Shown: piece after piece, positions 1 to 6,120 of the stretch
Position numbering within the stretch: the first letter of the stretch is position 1
Layout: each line of letters starts with the position of its first letter
Assembly (NCBI GenBank): GCA_902475515.1
Contig: CABSAB010000068.1
Coordinates: 1-7,041 of the forward strand
Length of the DNA stretch: 7,041 nucleotides
Direction: 5' to 3'
Source of the DNA: an uncultured Eubacteriales bacterium
GTDB taxonomy: Bacteria > Bacillota > Clostridia > Oscillospirales > Oscillospiraceae
Program-made: the position numbers and the translations under genes
The notes under the pieces: generated by a model
What the model was told of the DNA's origin: nothing
The model's database searches: none
The model's input: the letters and a program-made list of their open reading frames with translations, nothing else

Positions 1-54
1 CGGTCTCCGTAAAGCTCCCTGTTTTCCGAGTTTTCCAGCCGTTACGGGACACTT

Positions 55-705
55 TTGGAGGAGACCAAGGCCTATTACAACACCCTCTATAACTCCCTGC
101 ACATCGGCTATCTGGAGTGGCTGGAGATCTCCTCCAGCATCAGCAAGGCCTTGAAGACCGTCCAGCAGACCAATCCCACGTTGAAATTCCTGGGGGAAAA
201 GCATCCCCAGTATGAGCTGAATGAACTGTTTATGGACCGGAAGCTGGACCTGATCATCACCTACAAGGAATTCGCACCAAAGGGCACGGGGCTGAAAAAG
301 CTGAAAGTCATGGACACCCCCTTGGTGCTGCTGGTCTCTCCGGAGCATCCCATGGCCACGGACAGCGCCACGGTGGACGATTTCCGCCATGAGCCGTTTA
401 TCAAGGCGGCCTCCAGCCGGGAATCCCTGTCTGAGAGCAAGACCCGGGCCAGGCGGCAGTGCCGGGAGCTGGGGTTCACCCCCTCGGAGATCGTCATTTC
501 GCCCAATCTGGAGTCGGCGTATATGGCCACGGAGTTTGGCCAGGGTGTGCTGGTTTCCACCATGCTCTCCCGGATGAGCCTCCACAGCCAGCTGAAGTGC
601 TATGATATCGGCGTGACCGAGGAGCTGCTGTGCTTCTGGCATGAGGATCAGGAAAATCCGGCGGTGGCGGCTTTCGCGTCGGTGCTGGAGCAGGTGCATC
701 AATAA
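55..705 (+). CDS. LysR-type regulator, effector-binding domain (5' part missing, possibly broken)
   Basis: This is the C-terminal part of a LysR-family transcriptional regulator. The linker helix is followed by the usual entry into the co-inducer-binding domain (LHIGYLEWLEI near residue 15). Further on are the family-like stretches GEKHPQYELNELFMDRKLDLIITY and TPLVLLVSPEHPMA, which match the first subdomain and the hinge region of a type 2 periplasmic-binding fold. The 216 residues visible fit the sensor domain alone; full LysR proteins have about 290-310 residues, so the N-terminal winged helix-turn-helix must lie upstream of the window. The TTG at 55 is only the first possible start after an in-frame TAA at 10-12 and has no convincing Shine-Dalgarno, so it is probably not a true start. 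The reading frame upstream of that TAA looks like the decayed end of an HTH domain, so the gene may be a pseudogene. The inducer and target are unknown. Confidence 0.75.
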   Translation: MEETKAYYNTLYNSLHIGYLEWLEISSSISKALKTVQQTNPTLKFLGEKHPQYELNELFMDRKLDLIITYKEFAPKGTGLKKLKVMDTPLVLLVSPEHPMATDSATVDDFRHEPFIKAASSRESLSESKTRARRQCRELGFTPSEIVISPNLESAYMATEFGQGVLVSTMLSRMSLHSQLKCYDIGVTEELLCFWHEDQENPAVAAFASVLEQVHQ

Positions 706-710
706 GAAAC

Positions 711-740
711 GGCACACAGTCCGAATTCGGATTGTGTGCC
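711..740. terminator. Hairpin terminator between convergent genes
   Basis: The arms GGCACACAGTCCG and CGGATTGTGTGCC flank a short AATT loop and pair along their whole length with one G-U pair. The hairpin begins six bases after the LysR-type stop codon. GATTTTG follows it on the plus strand, and the minus-strand exit reads GTTTCTTATT. It can therefore stop the plus-strand regulator transcript and, less strongly, the converging thioesterase transcript. Confidence 0.75.
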
Positions 741-888
741 GATTTTGCATCGTTTTCAACCTGTGCCGGGCGTCTTTTCTGCGGTGGAAGGTATAGATGG
801 TGACGTTCTCTGCGCCGTTTTTCCGGTCAAAAAAGCCGGGTCAGACCGGTCCGGGCAGTTGCCGCCGATGATGAGGATGCGCTCCGGG
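741..888. other. Intergenic spacer without a recognisable gene
   Basis: These 148 bases lie between the hairpin and the thioesterase stop. I see no gene with a start and ribosome binding site. On the minus strand one frame stays open from about 840 downward (PGFFDRKNGAENVTIYTF...) and runs through the hairpin, but it has no start and matches no family that I recognise. It may be a fragment of a decayed gene or part of a dispersed repeat. Confidence 0.4.
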
Positions 889-1302
889 TTATACGCCCTC
901 GTAAGCCGCCTTGATCCTGGCATAGACCGCCGGGAGGTTTTTCTCCATATCCAGGCTTTTCATATCCGGCCCGGTCCAGATGTGGAAGGTCCGGGCGGCG
1001 CCGCAGAGCTTGCCGTTAAACCAGGTTTCATAGCAAAGCTCCAGCTTCTTGGGCGCGTAGGCCGTCATACGGGTCTTGACCGTAACAGTGCCGGGATAGG
1101 TGGCAGGAGCGTTGTATTTCAGGTCCAGCTCCACCAGGGGCGGGTTGATGCCCTTTGCGTGCATATCCGCGTAGGAAAAGCCCATCTTCTCGAAAAAGTC
1201 CATGCGGGCCATCTCGTACCAGATGGGGTAGACGGCATGGTGGACGATGCCCATGCGGTCGCAGTCGGGGTAGCGGACGTCAATGTTCAGCTCGGTTATC
1301 AT
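889..1302 (-). CDS. Acyl-CoA thioesterase, hotdog fold (4HBT/YbgC-like)
   Basis: This 137-residue protein has the length and motifs of the single-domain 4-hydroxybenzoyl-CoA thioesterase / YbgC group, which hydrolyses acyl-CoA (or acyl-ACP) thioesters in the cytoplasm. The N-terminal signature YPDCDRMGIVHHAVYPIWYE (residues 11-30) aligns with the family pattern, in which the second Asp is the catalytic residue (here Asp15) ahead of the central hotdog helix. The following strands (LVELDLKYNAPATYPGTVTV, KKLELCYETW) are typical of the fold. The ATG start is set by GGAGG at 1310-1314, seven bases upstream. It lies 17 bases downstream of the DUF3592-like gene on the same strand, so the two are probably cotranscribed. 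The substrate cannot be read from the sequence; short or medium acyl-CoA or aromatic-CoA esters are possible. Confidence 0.9.
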   Translation of the reverse strand: MITELNIDVRYPDCDRMGIVHHAVYPIWYEMARMDFFEKMGFSYADMHAKGINPPLVELDLKYNAPATYPGTVTVKTRMTAYAPKKLELCYETWFNGKLCGAARTFHIWTGPDMKSLDMEKNLPAVYARIKAAYEGV

Positions 1303-1319
1303 GGAAAAACCTCCGGTTT

Positions 1320-1625
1320 TCAGATAGAAACGGTGCAGTGGGCGGGAGCGGACGGAGCATAGTATACGGTGATTTCTGCGCCTTTATCGGGGCAGGGAAG
1401 ATTCCAGTTTACAAAGCGGCTGCCCCGGTAGCTGGTTCCATCCACCTGATAGGTGAAATACAGGATGTGGGGGAAGGCTGCACCGTCCAGCGGGGTGGTA
1501 CGAAGGGATTTCTGGTTGACCTTCAGAAAGTGGCAGGTCTTGACCTCTGTCACGGTGCCCGCCGCGGTGTGGTTTCCACGAATGAGCTTCCCCGCGCCAA
1601 GGCCCAGAGTACGCAAAATGTTCAT
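1320..1625 (-). CDS. Small DUF3592-like protein of unknown function
   Basis: This 101-residue protein is mostly beta-strand-like. The stretches GTVTEVKTC, FPHILYFTYQVDGTSYRG and GAEITVYYAPSAPAHCTV resemble the core of DUF3592-type domains, where a Tyr-containing 'FTYxVxGxxY' strand is followed by 'G..v.VyY.P..P'. No transmembrane helix or signal peptide is evident, unlike many DUF3592 proteins, so it is probably cytoplasmic or membrane-peripheral. I chose the ATG at 1625 (MNILRTLGLG) over an upstream start at 1658 because AAGGAGG at 1634-1640 sits eight bases before it. It is the first gene of a likely two-gene unit with the thioesterase. Its function is unknown, and the DUF3592 resemblance is my reading of the pattern, not a search result. 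Confidence 0.75.
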   Translation of the reverse strand: MNILRTLGLGAGKLIRGNHTAAGTVTEVKTCHFLKVNQKSLRTTPLDGAAFPHILYFTYQVDGTSYRGSRFVNWNLPCPDKGAEITVYYAPSAPAHCTVSI

Positions 1626-1646
1626 AAGGCAGACCTCCTTTTTCCC

Positions 1647-1675
1647 AGTATAACACAACAGCGCAAAAAGGTACA
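1647..1675 (-). promoter_or_regulatory. Possible promoter of the DUF3592-like/thioesterase unit
   Basis: On the minus strand TATACT (1647-1652) is preceded at 17 bases by TGTACC (1670-1675), which matches the -35 consensus at only three positions. The predicted start would leave a leader of about 15 bases carrying the AAGGAGG site. It lies directly downstream of the MFS terminator, which fits an independent transcript. Confidence 0.4.
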
Positions 1676-1676
1676 G

Positions 1677-1708
1677 AAAAATCGCCCTCCAAACCGGAGG
1701 GCGATTTT
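1677..1708 (-). terminator. Rho-independent terminator of the MFS transporter gene
   Basis: The two arms (AAAATCGCCCTCC and GGAGGGCGATTTT on the plus strand) are perfectly complementary, with a five-base loop. Read on the minus strand, the G/C-rich stem ends in a run of five U. It starts about 10 bases after the transporter stop codon. The symmetry of the A/T flanks means it could also work on the plus strand, but no plus-strand gene reaches it. Confidence 0.9.
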
Positions 1709-1718
1709 GTCACGAAAA

Positions 1719-2969
1719 TCAGGCGCTTCTCTTTTTAAGGTAGCGGTCAATATAGATCATCAGGAACACGGGGATGATGGCGGTCACAGCGCCCATGATA
1801 AAGGTGGGCATGATGCCGACAGCCGTGGCAGCCTCCACATTGACGGAAGCCTTGATGAGGTTATTGGCAATGAAGTTGAAGAAGATGGAGCTGAAGCCCA
1901 GAGCCAGCATGGCAACGCCGTAGTTGGTGCCGGAGTTCTTAGGCCCAAACAGGTCGGTGCACAGGGCGGCGTTCAGAGCAGAGGGGCCGCCGTAGGCAAA
2001 GGCGATCAGCGCAATGGTCACGAAGTAGCCGTAGCCGGTGATGAAGGTCATGAGGATGGCCCCCACCAGGGTGATGCCGCACAGCACATGCATGGTGTTG
2101 CTGCGGCCGATCTTGTCGGACAGGGTGGCCATGATGAGCCGGCCTGCGGCATTGGTGATGCCGGTAAAGGACACGCAGAACACGGCGGCGCTGGGGGTCA
2201 GGCCCCGGACGATGCCCAGGTTCTTAATGAGGGGCACGCAGAGGTTCCAGGTGCCGTTGATGAAGAAAATCGAGAAGAACAGCGCCCAGAAAGCGGGAAT
2301 CTTGATGGACTGCCCCAGGGTGTAGTTGACATTGCCGGAAACGGCGGCCTTGGGCAGGTTCAGGCTGGTGAGGTACTCCTCGCCAGGGAGGCTGATAAAG
2401 GCGGTGGCGATCAGGCCGAGCACGGCAAACACGCCCGCCAGGATCAGGAACACCGGGGTGAAATCCACCACGCCGGAGGCATCCCGGAACATATCCATCA
2501 GCCAGGTGGACAGGGGGGTGAACACCACAGTGGAAAGACCAAACGCGCCGCAGGCAAGACCGGAAGCCAGGCCGCGCTTATGGGGCAGCCACTTCTGAAT
2601 GCAGCTGATGCAGGCGCCATAGGCAAAACCGGAGCCGAGACCTGCCATGATGGCGTAGGTCACATTCAAAAGGCCCACGGTGCCAGGGGTCAGAAGGCCA
2701 GTCAGGCCGATGCCCAGGGCGAACAGGATCACACCCAGGAAGCAGGTGAGCTTGGGGCCCTTTTTGTCGTTGATGAAGCCGCCGATGAGGTTGCCGAACA
2801 CGAAGGCGAAGATCATGTAGGAGGATACCATGCCCGCCGCGCTGTCGCTCCAGTTGAAGGACTTGACGACATCCGCCCGCAGGGCGCTCCACAGATACAG
2901 GATACCCACGCACAGCTGGACCACCAGGCAGGCGATGATGGAGATCCACGGATTCTTGCGATTCTTCAA
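1719..2969 (-). CDS. OFA-family MFS transporter (oxalate/formate antiporter-like)
   Basis: This 416-residue protein has about twelve hydrophobic segments and no signal peptide beyond the first helix. The start of helix 1, CVGILYLWSALRADV, is the characteristic opening of the oxalate:formate antiporter (OFA) branch of the major facilitator superfamily. The cytoplasmic loop motifs GGFINDKKGPKL (between helices 2 and 3) and ATLSDKIGRSN (between helices 8 and 9) are the two MFS 'GxxxDxxGR' copies. FGPKNSGTNYGVAMLALGFSS near helix 11 is also OFA-like. I place the start at TTG 2967-2969 because GAGG lies eight bases upstream in a context shared with modB; a GTG at 2985-2987 would add six residues but has no ribosome binding site. 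It has its own promoter and terminator. The substrate is probably a small mono- or dicarboxylate, but many OFA proteins are uncharacterised. Confidence 0.88.
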   Translation of the reverse strand: MKNRKNPWISIIACLVVQLCVGILYLWSALRADVVKSFNWSDSAAGMVSSYMIFAFVFGNLIGGFINDKKGPKLTCFLGVILFALGIGLTGLLTPGTVGLLNVTYAIMAGLGSGFAYGACISCIQKWLPHKRGLASGLACGAFGLSTVVFTPLSTWLMDMFRDASGVVDFTPVFLILAGVFAVLGLIATAFISLPGEEYLTSLNLPKAAVSGNVNYTLGQSIKIPAFWALFFSIFFINGTWNLCVPLIKNLGIVRGLTPSAAVFCVSFTGITNAAGRLIMATLSDKIGRSNTMHVLCGITLVGAILMTFITGYGYFVTIALIAFAYGGPSALNAALCTDLFGPKNSGTNYGVAMLALGFSSIFFNFIANNLIKASVNVEAATAVGIMPTFIMGAVTAIIPVFLMIYIDRYLKKRSA

Positions 2970-3012
2970 TGAAAATCCCTCTTTCACTTCTTATTTGAAT
3001 TTACCAAAGGGT

Positions 3013-3041
3013 ATTATATCACTGGTTATATAGTTTGTCTA
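3013..3041 (-). promoter_or_regulatory. Strong sigma-A-type promoter of the MFS transporter gene
   Basis: On the minus strand TAGACA (3036-3041, five of six consensus positions) and a perfect TATAAT (3013-3018) are separated by 17 bases. Transcription should start near 3006, giving a leader of about 36 bases before the TTG start. A 10-bp sequence repeated in inverse orientation in the neighbouring terminator abuts the -35 box and could be an operator. Confidence 0.85.
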
Positions 3042-3066
3042 GTCACAACCAAATGAATTATAAAAC

Positions 3067-3096
3067 AAAATCCTCTGGTTGTGACCAGAGGATTTT
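3067..3096 (-). terminator. Rho-independent terminator of the mod operon
   Basis: A perfect 13-bp stem (AAAATCCTCTGGT with ACCAGAGGATTTT, plus-strand view) with a TGTG loop lies 17 bases beyond the modC stop. On the minus strand it is followed by TTTTGTTTTAT. It insulates modABC from the MFS gene on the same strand. Confidence 0.92.
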
Positions 3097-3112
3097 TAGC
3101 AATTTGCCGGAT

Positions 3113-4150
3113 TTATTCCCGCAGGAGCATCAGTGCTTCCGGGGGGAAGCGGATCAGCAGGGGGCCGTCCGGGAGGGCCTTGTAGTCCGCCTTGGAGATC
3201 ATCCAATGGATGGGCTCCCCCTGGGCTCCCGGGCGGCGGAGCAGGAGGACATACTCAAAGGTGTCCTCAATGGTTCCAGTGACTTCCATTTCGTAGGTGT
3301 TGGGGCCGGGGGCCGCAGCCAGCTGCAGATGATGCCCCCGGATGCCCGCCAGGCTGCCGCCGCTGTTTCCGGGGAGCTGGAGGTCCATATCCCAGCCGTC
3401 GGCGTGGAAGACGGTCCCGCCATCCACATGCCGCAGGCTGGACACATGGCTGAAATTCTTGCAGCCCGTCAAAAGGGCGGCCCGGTAGGTGCCGGGGGAC
3501 TGGAACAGACGGTGCTTTTCATCCATCACGTCGATGTGCCCCTCGTCGTAAACAGCCACCCGGTCCGCCATGCGGAAGACCTCGTCCCGGCTGTGGCTCA
3601 CCAGCAAGGTGGTGCCGCCGAAGTCCCGGATCAGGGAAAGGACCTCCCGTTCCAGCTGGTCCCGCAGGTGGGAATCCAGGGCGGAAAATGGCTCGTCCAG
3701 CATGAGGATGCGGGGCTGCCCCACCAAAATGCGGGCCAGGGCCGTCCGCTGCTGCTGGCCGCCGGAAAGCTCATGGGGATAGCGGTCCCCCAGGTCCTGA
3801 AGCTGAAAGCGCTCCAGAGCAGCCCCGGCGGCGGCCCGTTTTTCGGCGCGGCTGCCGGTACGGACGCCGGTCATGATATTTTGCAGGACCGTCATGGTGG
3901 GAAACAGCGCGTAGTTTTGGAACAGCAGACCCACCTGCCGCTGCTGGGGGGAGAGATCGATCTTTTTCTCACTGTCGAAGAATACCACGTTGCGTCCGCG
4001 GTCCGGGGTGACGATGCCGGCGATGGCCCGGAGGGTCATGCTCTTGCCGCTGCCGGAACCGCCCAGCAGGGCCAGGACCTCATTCCCGGCGGTAAAGGAG
4101 ACGTCCAGTGTAAAAGCTCCAAAGGATTTTTGTATGTTGACTTCGATCAT
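3113..4150 (-). CDS. modC: Molybdate ABC transporter ATP-binding protein ModC
   Basis: This 345-residue cytoplasmic ATPase energises molybdate uptake. All nucleotide-binding motifs are present: Walker A GGSGSGKS (residues 30-37), Q-loop Gln78, signature LSGGQQQR (128-135), Walker B RILMLDEP with catalytic Glu153, and H-loop His186. The C-terminal region from about residue 225 (ALLTGCKNFS onward) is the extra beta-rich regulatory/TOBE-like part found in ModC and CysA-type ATPases, though its sequence is diverged. The gene starts three bases after the modB stop codon, without a strong Shine-Dalgarno of its own, so translation is probably coupled to modB. The terminator follows directly. Sulfate or tungstate specificity cannot be ruled out from the ATPase alone; the linked ModA supports molybdate or tungstate. 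Confidence 0.93.
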   Translation of the reverse strand: MIEVNIQKSFGAFTLDVSFTAGNEVLALLGGSGSGKSMTLRAIAGIVTPDRGRNVVFFDSEKKIDLSPQQRQVGLLFQNYALFPTMTVLQNIMTGVRTGSRAEKRAAAGAALERFQLQDLGDRYPHELSGGQQQRTALARILVGQPRILMLDEPFSALDSHLRDQLEREVLSLIRDFGGTTLLVSHSRDEVFRMADRVAVYDEGHIDVMDEKHRLFQSPGTYRAALLTGCKNFSHVSSLRHVDGGTVFHADGWDMDLQLPGNSGGSLAGIRGHHLQLAAAPGPNTYEMEVTGTIEDTFEYVLLLRRPGAQGEPIHWMISKADYKALPDGPLLIRFPPEALMLLRE

Positions 4151-4153
4151 GGT

Positions 4154-4855
4154 TCACCAACGCTTTCCGTGTTTGCCGCCGGTGACAAGGTTCATCACCA
4201 GGACGATCACAAAGGCGATCAGCAGCACAATGGCCACCCAAATGCCCGCAGTCGTATAGTCGCCGTTTTGGGAGATGGCCGTGGCGATCTTCTGGGAAAT
4301 GGTTCCGGTCTTTCCGGCGATGTTGCCCGCCAGCATGGAGGTGGCGCCGTACTCGCCCAGGGCCCGGGCAAAGGTCAATATGGTGCCTGAGGCGATGCCG
4401 GGGCCTGCGGTGGGGACCACCACCCGCCAGAAGATCGTAAGCTCCGACATGCCCAGGGTGCGGCCCGCGTAGACCAGGTTCTCATCGATCTGCTCAAAGG
4501 CAGCCCGGGCATTCCGGTACATCAGCGGAAAGGCGATCACCGAAGATGCCAGGATGCAGCCCAGCCAGGTCTGCACCACCTTGATCCCGGCGGTCTCATA
4601 TAAAAACGAGCCAAAGGGGCGGCGCAGAGAGAAGAGCAGCAGCAGGAAAAAGCCCGCCACCGTAGGGGGCAGCACCATGGGCAGGGTCAAAATGCCGTCC
4701 GCCACCGCCCGGGCCCGGCCGCTGAGCTTCAGCACCTTTCTGGCGGCAAACAGCCCCAGGAAGAAGCACAGGAACGTGGCCACGATGCCGGTCTTCAGGG
4801 AGATCAGCAGGGGAGACCAGTCCAGGGCCTGGAATTTCTCCAAAACTTCGTTCAA
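4154..4855 (-). CDS. modB: Molybdate ABC transporter permease ModB
   Basis: This 233-residue membrane protein has about five hydrophobic segments, typical for ModB, and forms the dimeric channel of the importer. The cytoplasmic coupling ('EAA') loop is clear at about residues 130-152 (AGRTLGMSELTIFWRVVVP). It is followed by the ModB-like FARALGEYGATSMLAGN (about 162-178), compared with FARSLGEFGATIMFAGN in well-studied relatives. The start is TTG at 4853-4855. The ribosome binding site CGAGGTG lies eight bases upstream, and the frame yields a plausible amphipathic N terminus before helix 1. It sits 95 bases after modA, with an intervening hairpin, and is coupled to modC by a 3-nt gap. Confidence 0.93.
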   Translation of the reverse strand: MNEVLEKFQALDWSPLLISLKTGIVATFLCFFLGLFAARKVLKLSGRARAVADGILTLPMVLPPTVAGFFLLLLFSLRRPFGSFLYETAGIKVVQTWLGCILASSVIAFPLMYRNARAAFEQIDENLVYAGRTLGMSELTIFWRVVVPTAGPGIASGTILTFARALGEYGATSMLAGNIAGKTGTISQKIATAISQNGDYTTAGIWVAIVLLIAFVIVLVMNLVTGGKHGKRW

Positions 4856-4888
4856 TGAAAATCACCTCGAATGGATGAATTTACGAAA

Positions 4889-4918
4889 ACCGGGGACGGG
4901 AGCTGCCCCATCCCCGGC
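4889..4918 (-). terminator. Intercistronic hairpin between modA and modB
   Basis: On the minus strand the segment folds into a 12-bp G/C-rich stem with two wobble pairs and a six-base loop, followed by only four U. It begins about 33 bases after the modA stop. The short U tract suggests a leaky terminator or a 3'-end stabiliser. Either would give more binding protein than permease, as is common in ABC import operons. Confidence 0.65.
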
Positions 4919-4950
4919 TTTGTTCAGTTTAGCATGGTTTTGTACAAGCG

Positions 4951-5910
4951 TCAACCGACGTTGCTGATGAACATATATTCCTCGAAGATCGCAATGGCCC
5001 CGGGGGTCTGCAGGAACGCGAAGAAGTCGTCCGCGGCAGCGGTGACTGCGTCAGTGGCCTCAGCGTTCTGAATGCGGACCATGGGATAGAGAATCTCGCC
5101 GGTGAGGTCCGTGGAGACGGACTCGAGGATCTCAATGTCATCTATGCGGGAGTAGGCATCGGAGTGGTACACGGTACCCACCTCGTTGGAGCCTTCAGCC
5201 ACGGCTTCCAGCGCCTTGGAGACGTTGGAGACCTCGTTGATCTCCAGGCCGCCCAGGGCCTCGGAGACCTCCGGGGTGGTGATGTCCGCGGCAGTCAGGG
5301 ATTCATCCAGAACGCCCAGCTTCTGCAGGGCGGCACGGGTATACTTGCCGGCGGGCACAGAGCCGTCTGCCAGGGCCATGGAGCTTGCGTCGGCGAGATT
5401 CTCCAGGCCGGTGACCTTGGTGCCGGAGTTCTTATAGGTGATCAGGTCCAGGGTGTTCTTCAGCAGGTCCACACGGCTTCCGTCGATGGACAGGCCCTCC
5501 TCCTCGGCGGTCTTGATTTGGGCGACCGCGGCGGAGAAGAAGATGTCGCAGGTGAAGCCCTCCTGGATCTGGGTCAGCAGCGTGCCGGAGGAATCGGCGT
5601 TCAGGGTGACAGTCACGTTCGGCTGGGTCTGGTTATACAGCGCCACGATGTCCTGGAACGCATTGTCCAGCGAAGCGGCGATGAACACCTGGATCTCAGC
5701 GGCCTCCAGGGCGTCGGCCTCGGGTTCCCCGGCAGAAACAGGCGCAGGCTCGGTGGTGGGCGCAGGGGCCTGGGTCGGCGCGGAGGTTTCAGCGGGCGCC
5801 TCGCTGGCGGGTGCGGCGGAGGAAACCTCTGCACTGGAAGCGTCCGTGCCGCAGGCGGCCAGGGAGAAAACCATGGCACAGGCCATCAGCAGCGCAAGTA
5901 ACTTTTTCAT
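4951..5910 (-). CDS. modA: Molybdate-binding lipoprotein ModA
   Basis: This 319-residue extracytoplasmic substrate-binding lipoprotein of the molybdate importer has a signal peptide ending in the lipobox LAAC, so Cys20 should be lipidated and anchored to the outer face of the membrane. Residues 21-71 are a low-complexity Ser/Ala/Pro/Thr/Glu tether. The binding domain begins at EIQVFIAASLDNAFQDI (about 72-88), with the ModA pattern 'vfaAaSL..af..i', then SSGTLLTQIQEGFTCDIFFSA (108-128), VPAGKYTRAAL (185-195) and EVGTVYHSDAY (243-253). All are conserved in ModA. The open frame runs far upstream, but the true start is the ATG at 5908-5910: AAAGGA (5920-5925) lies nine bases before it and the signal peptide begins there. 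Tungstate may also be bound. It is the first gene of the mod operon. Confidence 0.94.
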   Translation of the reverse strand: MKKLLALLMACAMVFSLAACGTDASSAEVSSAAPASEAPAETSAPTQAPAPTTEPAPVSAGEPEADALEAAEIQVFIAASLDNAFQDIVALYNQTQPNVTVTLNADSSGTLLTQIQEGFTCDIFFSAAVAQIKTAEEEGLSIDGSRVDLLKNTLDLITYKNSGTKVTGLENLADASSMALADGSVPAGKYTRAALQKLGVLDESLTAADITTPEVSEALGGLEINEVSNVSKALEAVAEGSNEVGTVYHSDAYSRIDDIEILESVSTDLTGEILYPMVRIQNAEATDAVTAAADDFFAFLQTPGAIAIFEEYMFISNVG

Positions 5911-5935
5911 GATCTCAATTCCTTTCTGTTTTGTG

Positions 5936-5998
5936 CTGTTTTTATCTGTGCTATTGATTATAAATCGAATCAAGCGGAAAAGCAACCAGATAAAACAG
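5936..5998. repeat. Inverted repeat bracketing the modA promoter
   Basis: CTGTTTTTATCTG (5936-5948) and CAGATAAAACAG (5987-5998) are inverse copies differing by one extra T. The -35 and -10 boxes of modA lie between them. Similarity continues weakly beyond the core on both sides. It is an operator candidate. Confidence 0.5.
5957..5985 (-). promoter_or_regulatory. Promoter of the modABC operon
   Basis: On the minus strand a perfect TATAAT (5957-5962) is preceded after 17 bases by TTGCTT (5980-5985, three of six, with the important TTG). The predicted start near 5950 gives a leader of about 40 bases. The core promoter is bracketed by an inverted repeat at 5936-5948 and 5987-5998, a plausible site for control by a repressor. 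Confidence 0.7.
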
Positions 5999-6023
5999 AA
6001 TAAAACACAACAAAATTGGAGAC

Positions 6024-6046
6024 GGTCACAGCCGGATAGTTGTGAT
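6024..6046. promoter_or_regulatory. Candidate operator dyad TCACA-N10-TGTGA
   Basis: TCACA at 6026-6030 and TGTGA at 6041-6045 form a dyad midway between the divergent promoters. The left arm in context (GGTCACAGCC) matches nine of ten bases of GGTCACAACC, found on the minus strand in the loop region of the mod terminator. A role in regulation is inference. Confidence 0.35.
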
Positions 6047-6063
6047 AAGACGGAGGAAGAATC

Positions 6064-6093
6064 TTGTGCATTATGGGTGAAATGTGGTAAAAT
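6064..6093 (+). promoter_or_regulatory. Promoter of the divergent regulator unit (extended -10)
   Basis: TAAAAT at 6088-6093 is preceded by TGG, giving an extended -10 element. TTGTGC at 6064-6069, 18 bases upstream, is a partial -35 box. Transcription should start near 6100, about 20 bases before the first start codon. Confidence 0.55.
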
Positions 6094-6120
6094 GGACAAA
6101 ACAGAATGTGGAGGCACATC

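Noticed and set aside
736..1362. 208-codon plus-strand open frame
   Set aside because: It is antisense to the thioesterase, starts inside a terminator hairpin, and has no family features.
1155..2972. 605-codon plus-strand open frame opposite the thioesterase, DUF3592-like and MFS genes
   Set aside because: It is antisense to three well-supported genes, rich in Gly/His/Gln/Ala as expected of a GC-rich shadow frame, and has no ribosome binding site or family motifs.
3035..4390. 451-codon plus-strand open frame opposite modC and modB
   Set aside because: It is a shadow of modC, whose nucleotide-binding motifs are all intact on the minus strand. It also runs through the mod terminator.
5911..5956. 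Molybdenum-cofactor riboswitch or ModE-type palindrome in the modA leader
   Set aside because: The leader is only about 40 bases and A/T-rich, too short for the riboswitch. I see no TATATA-type ModE palindrome.
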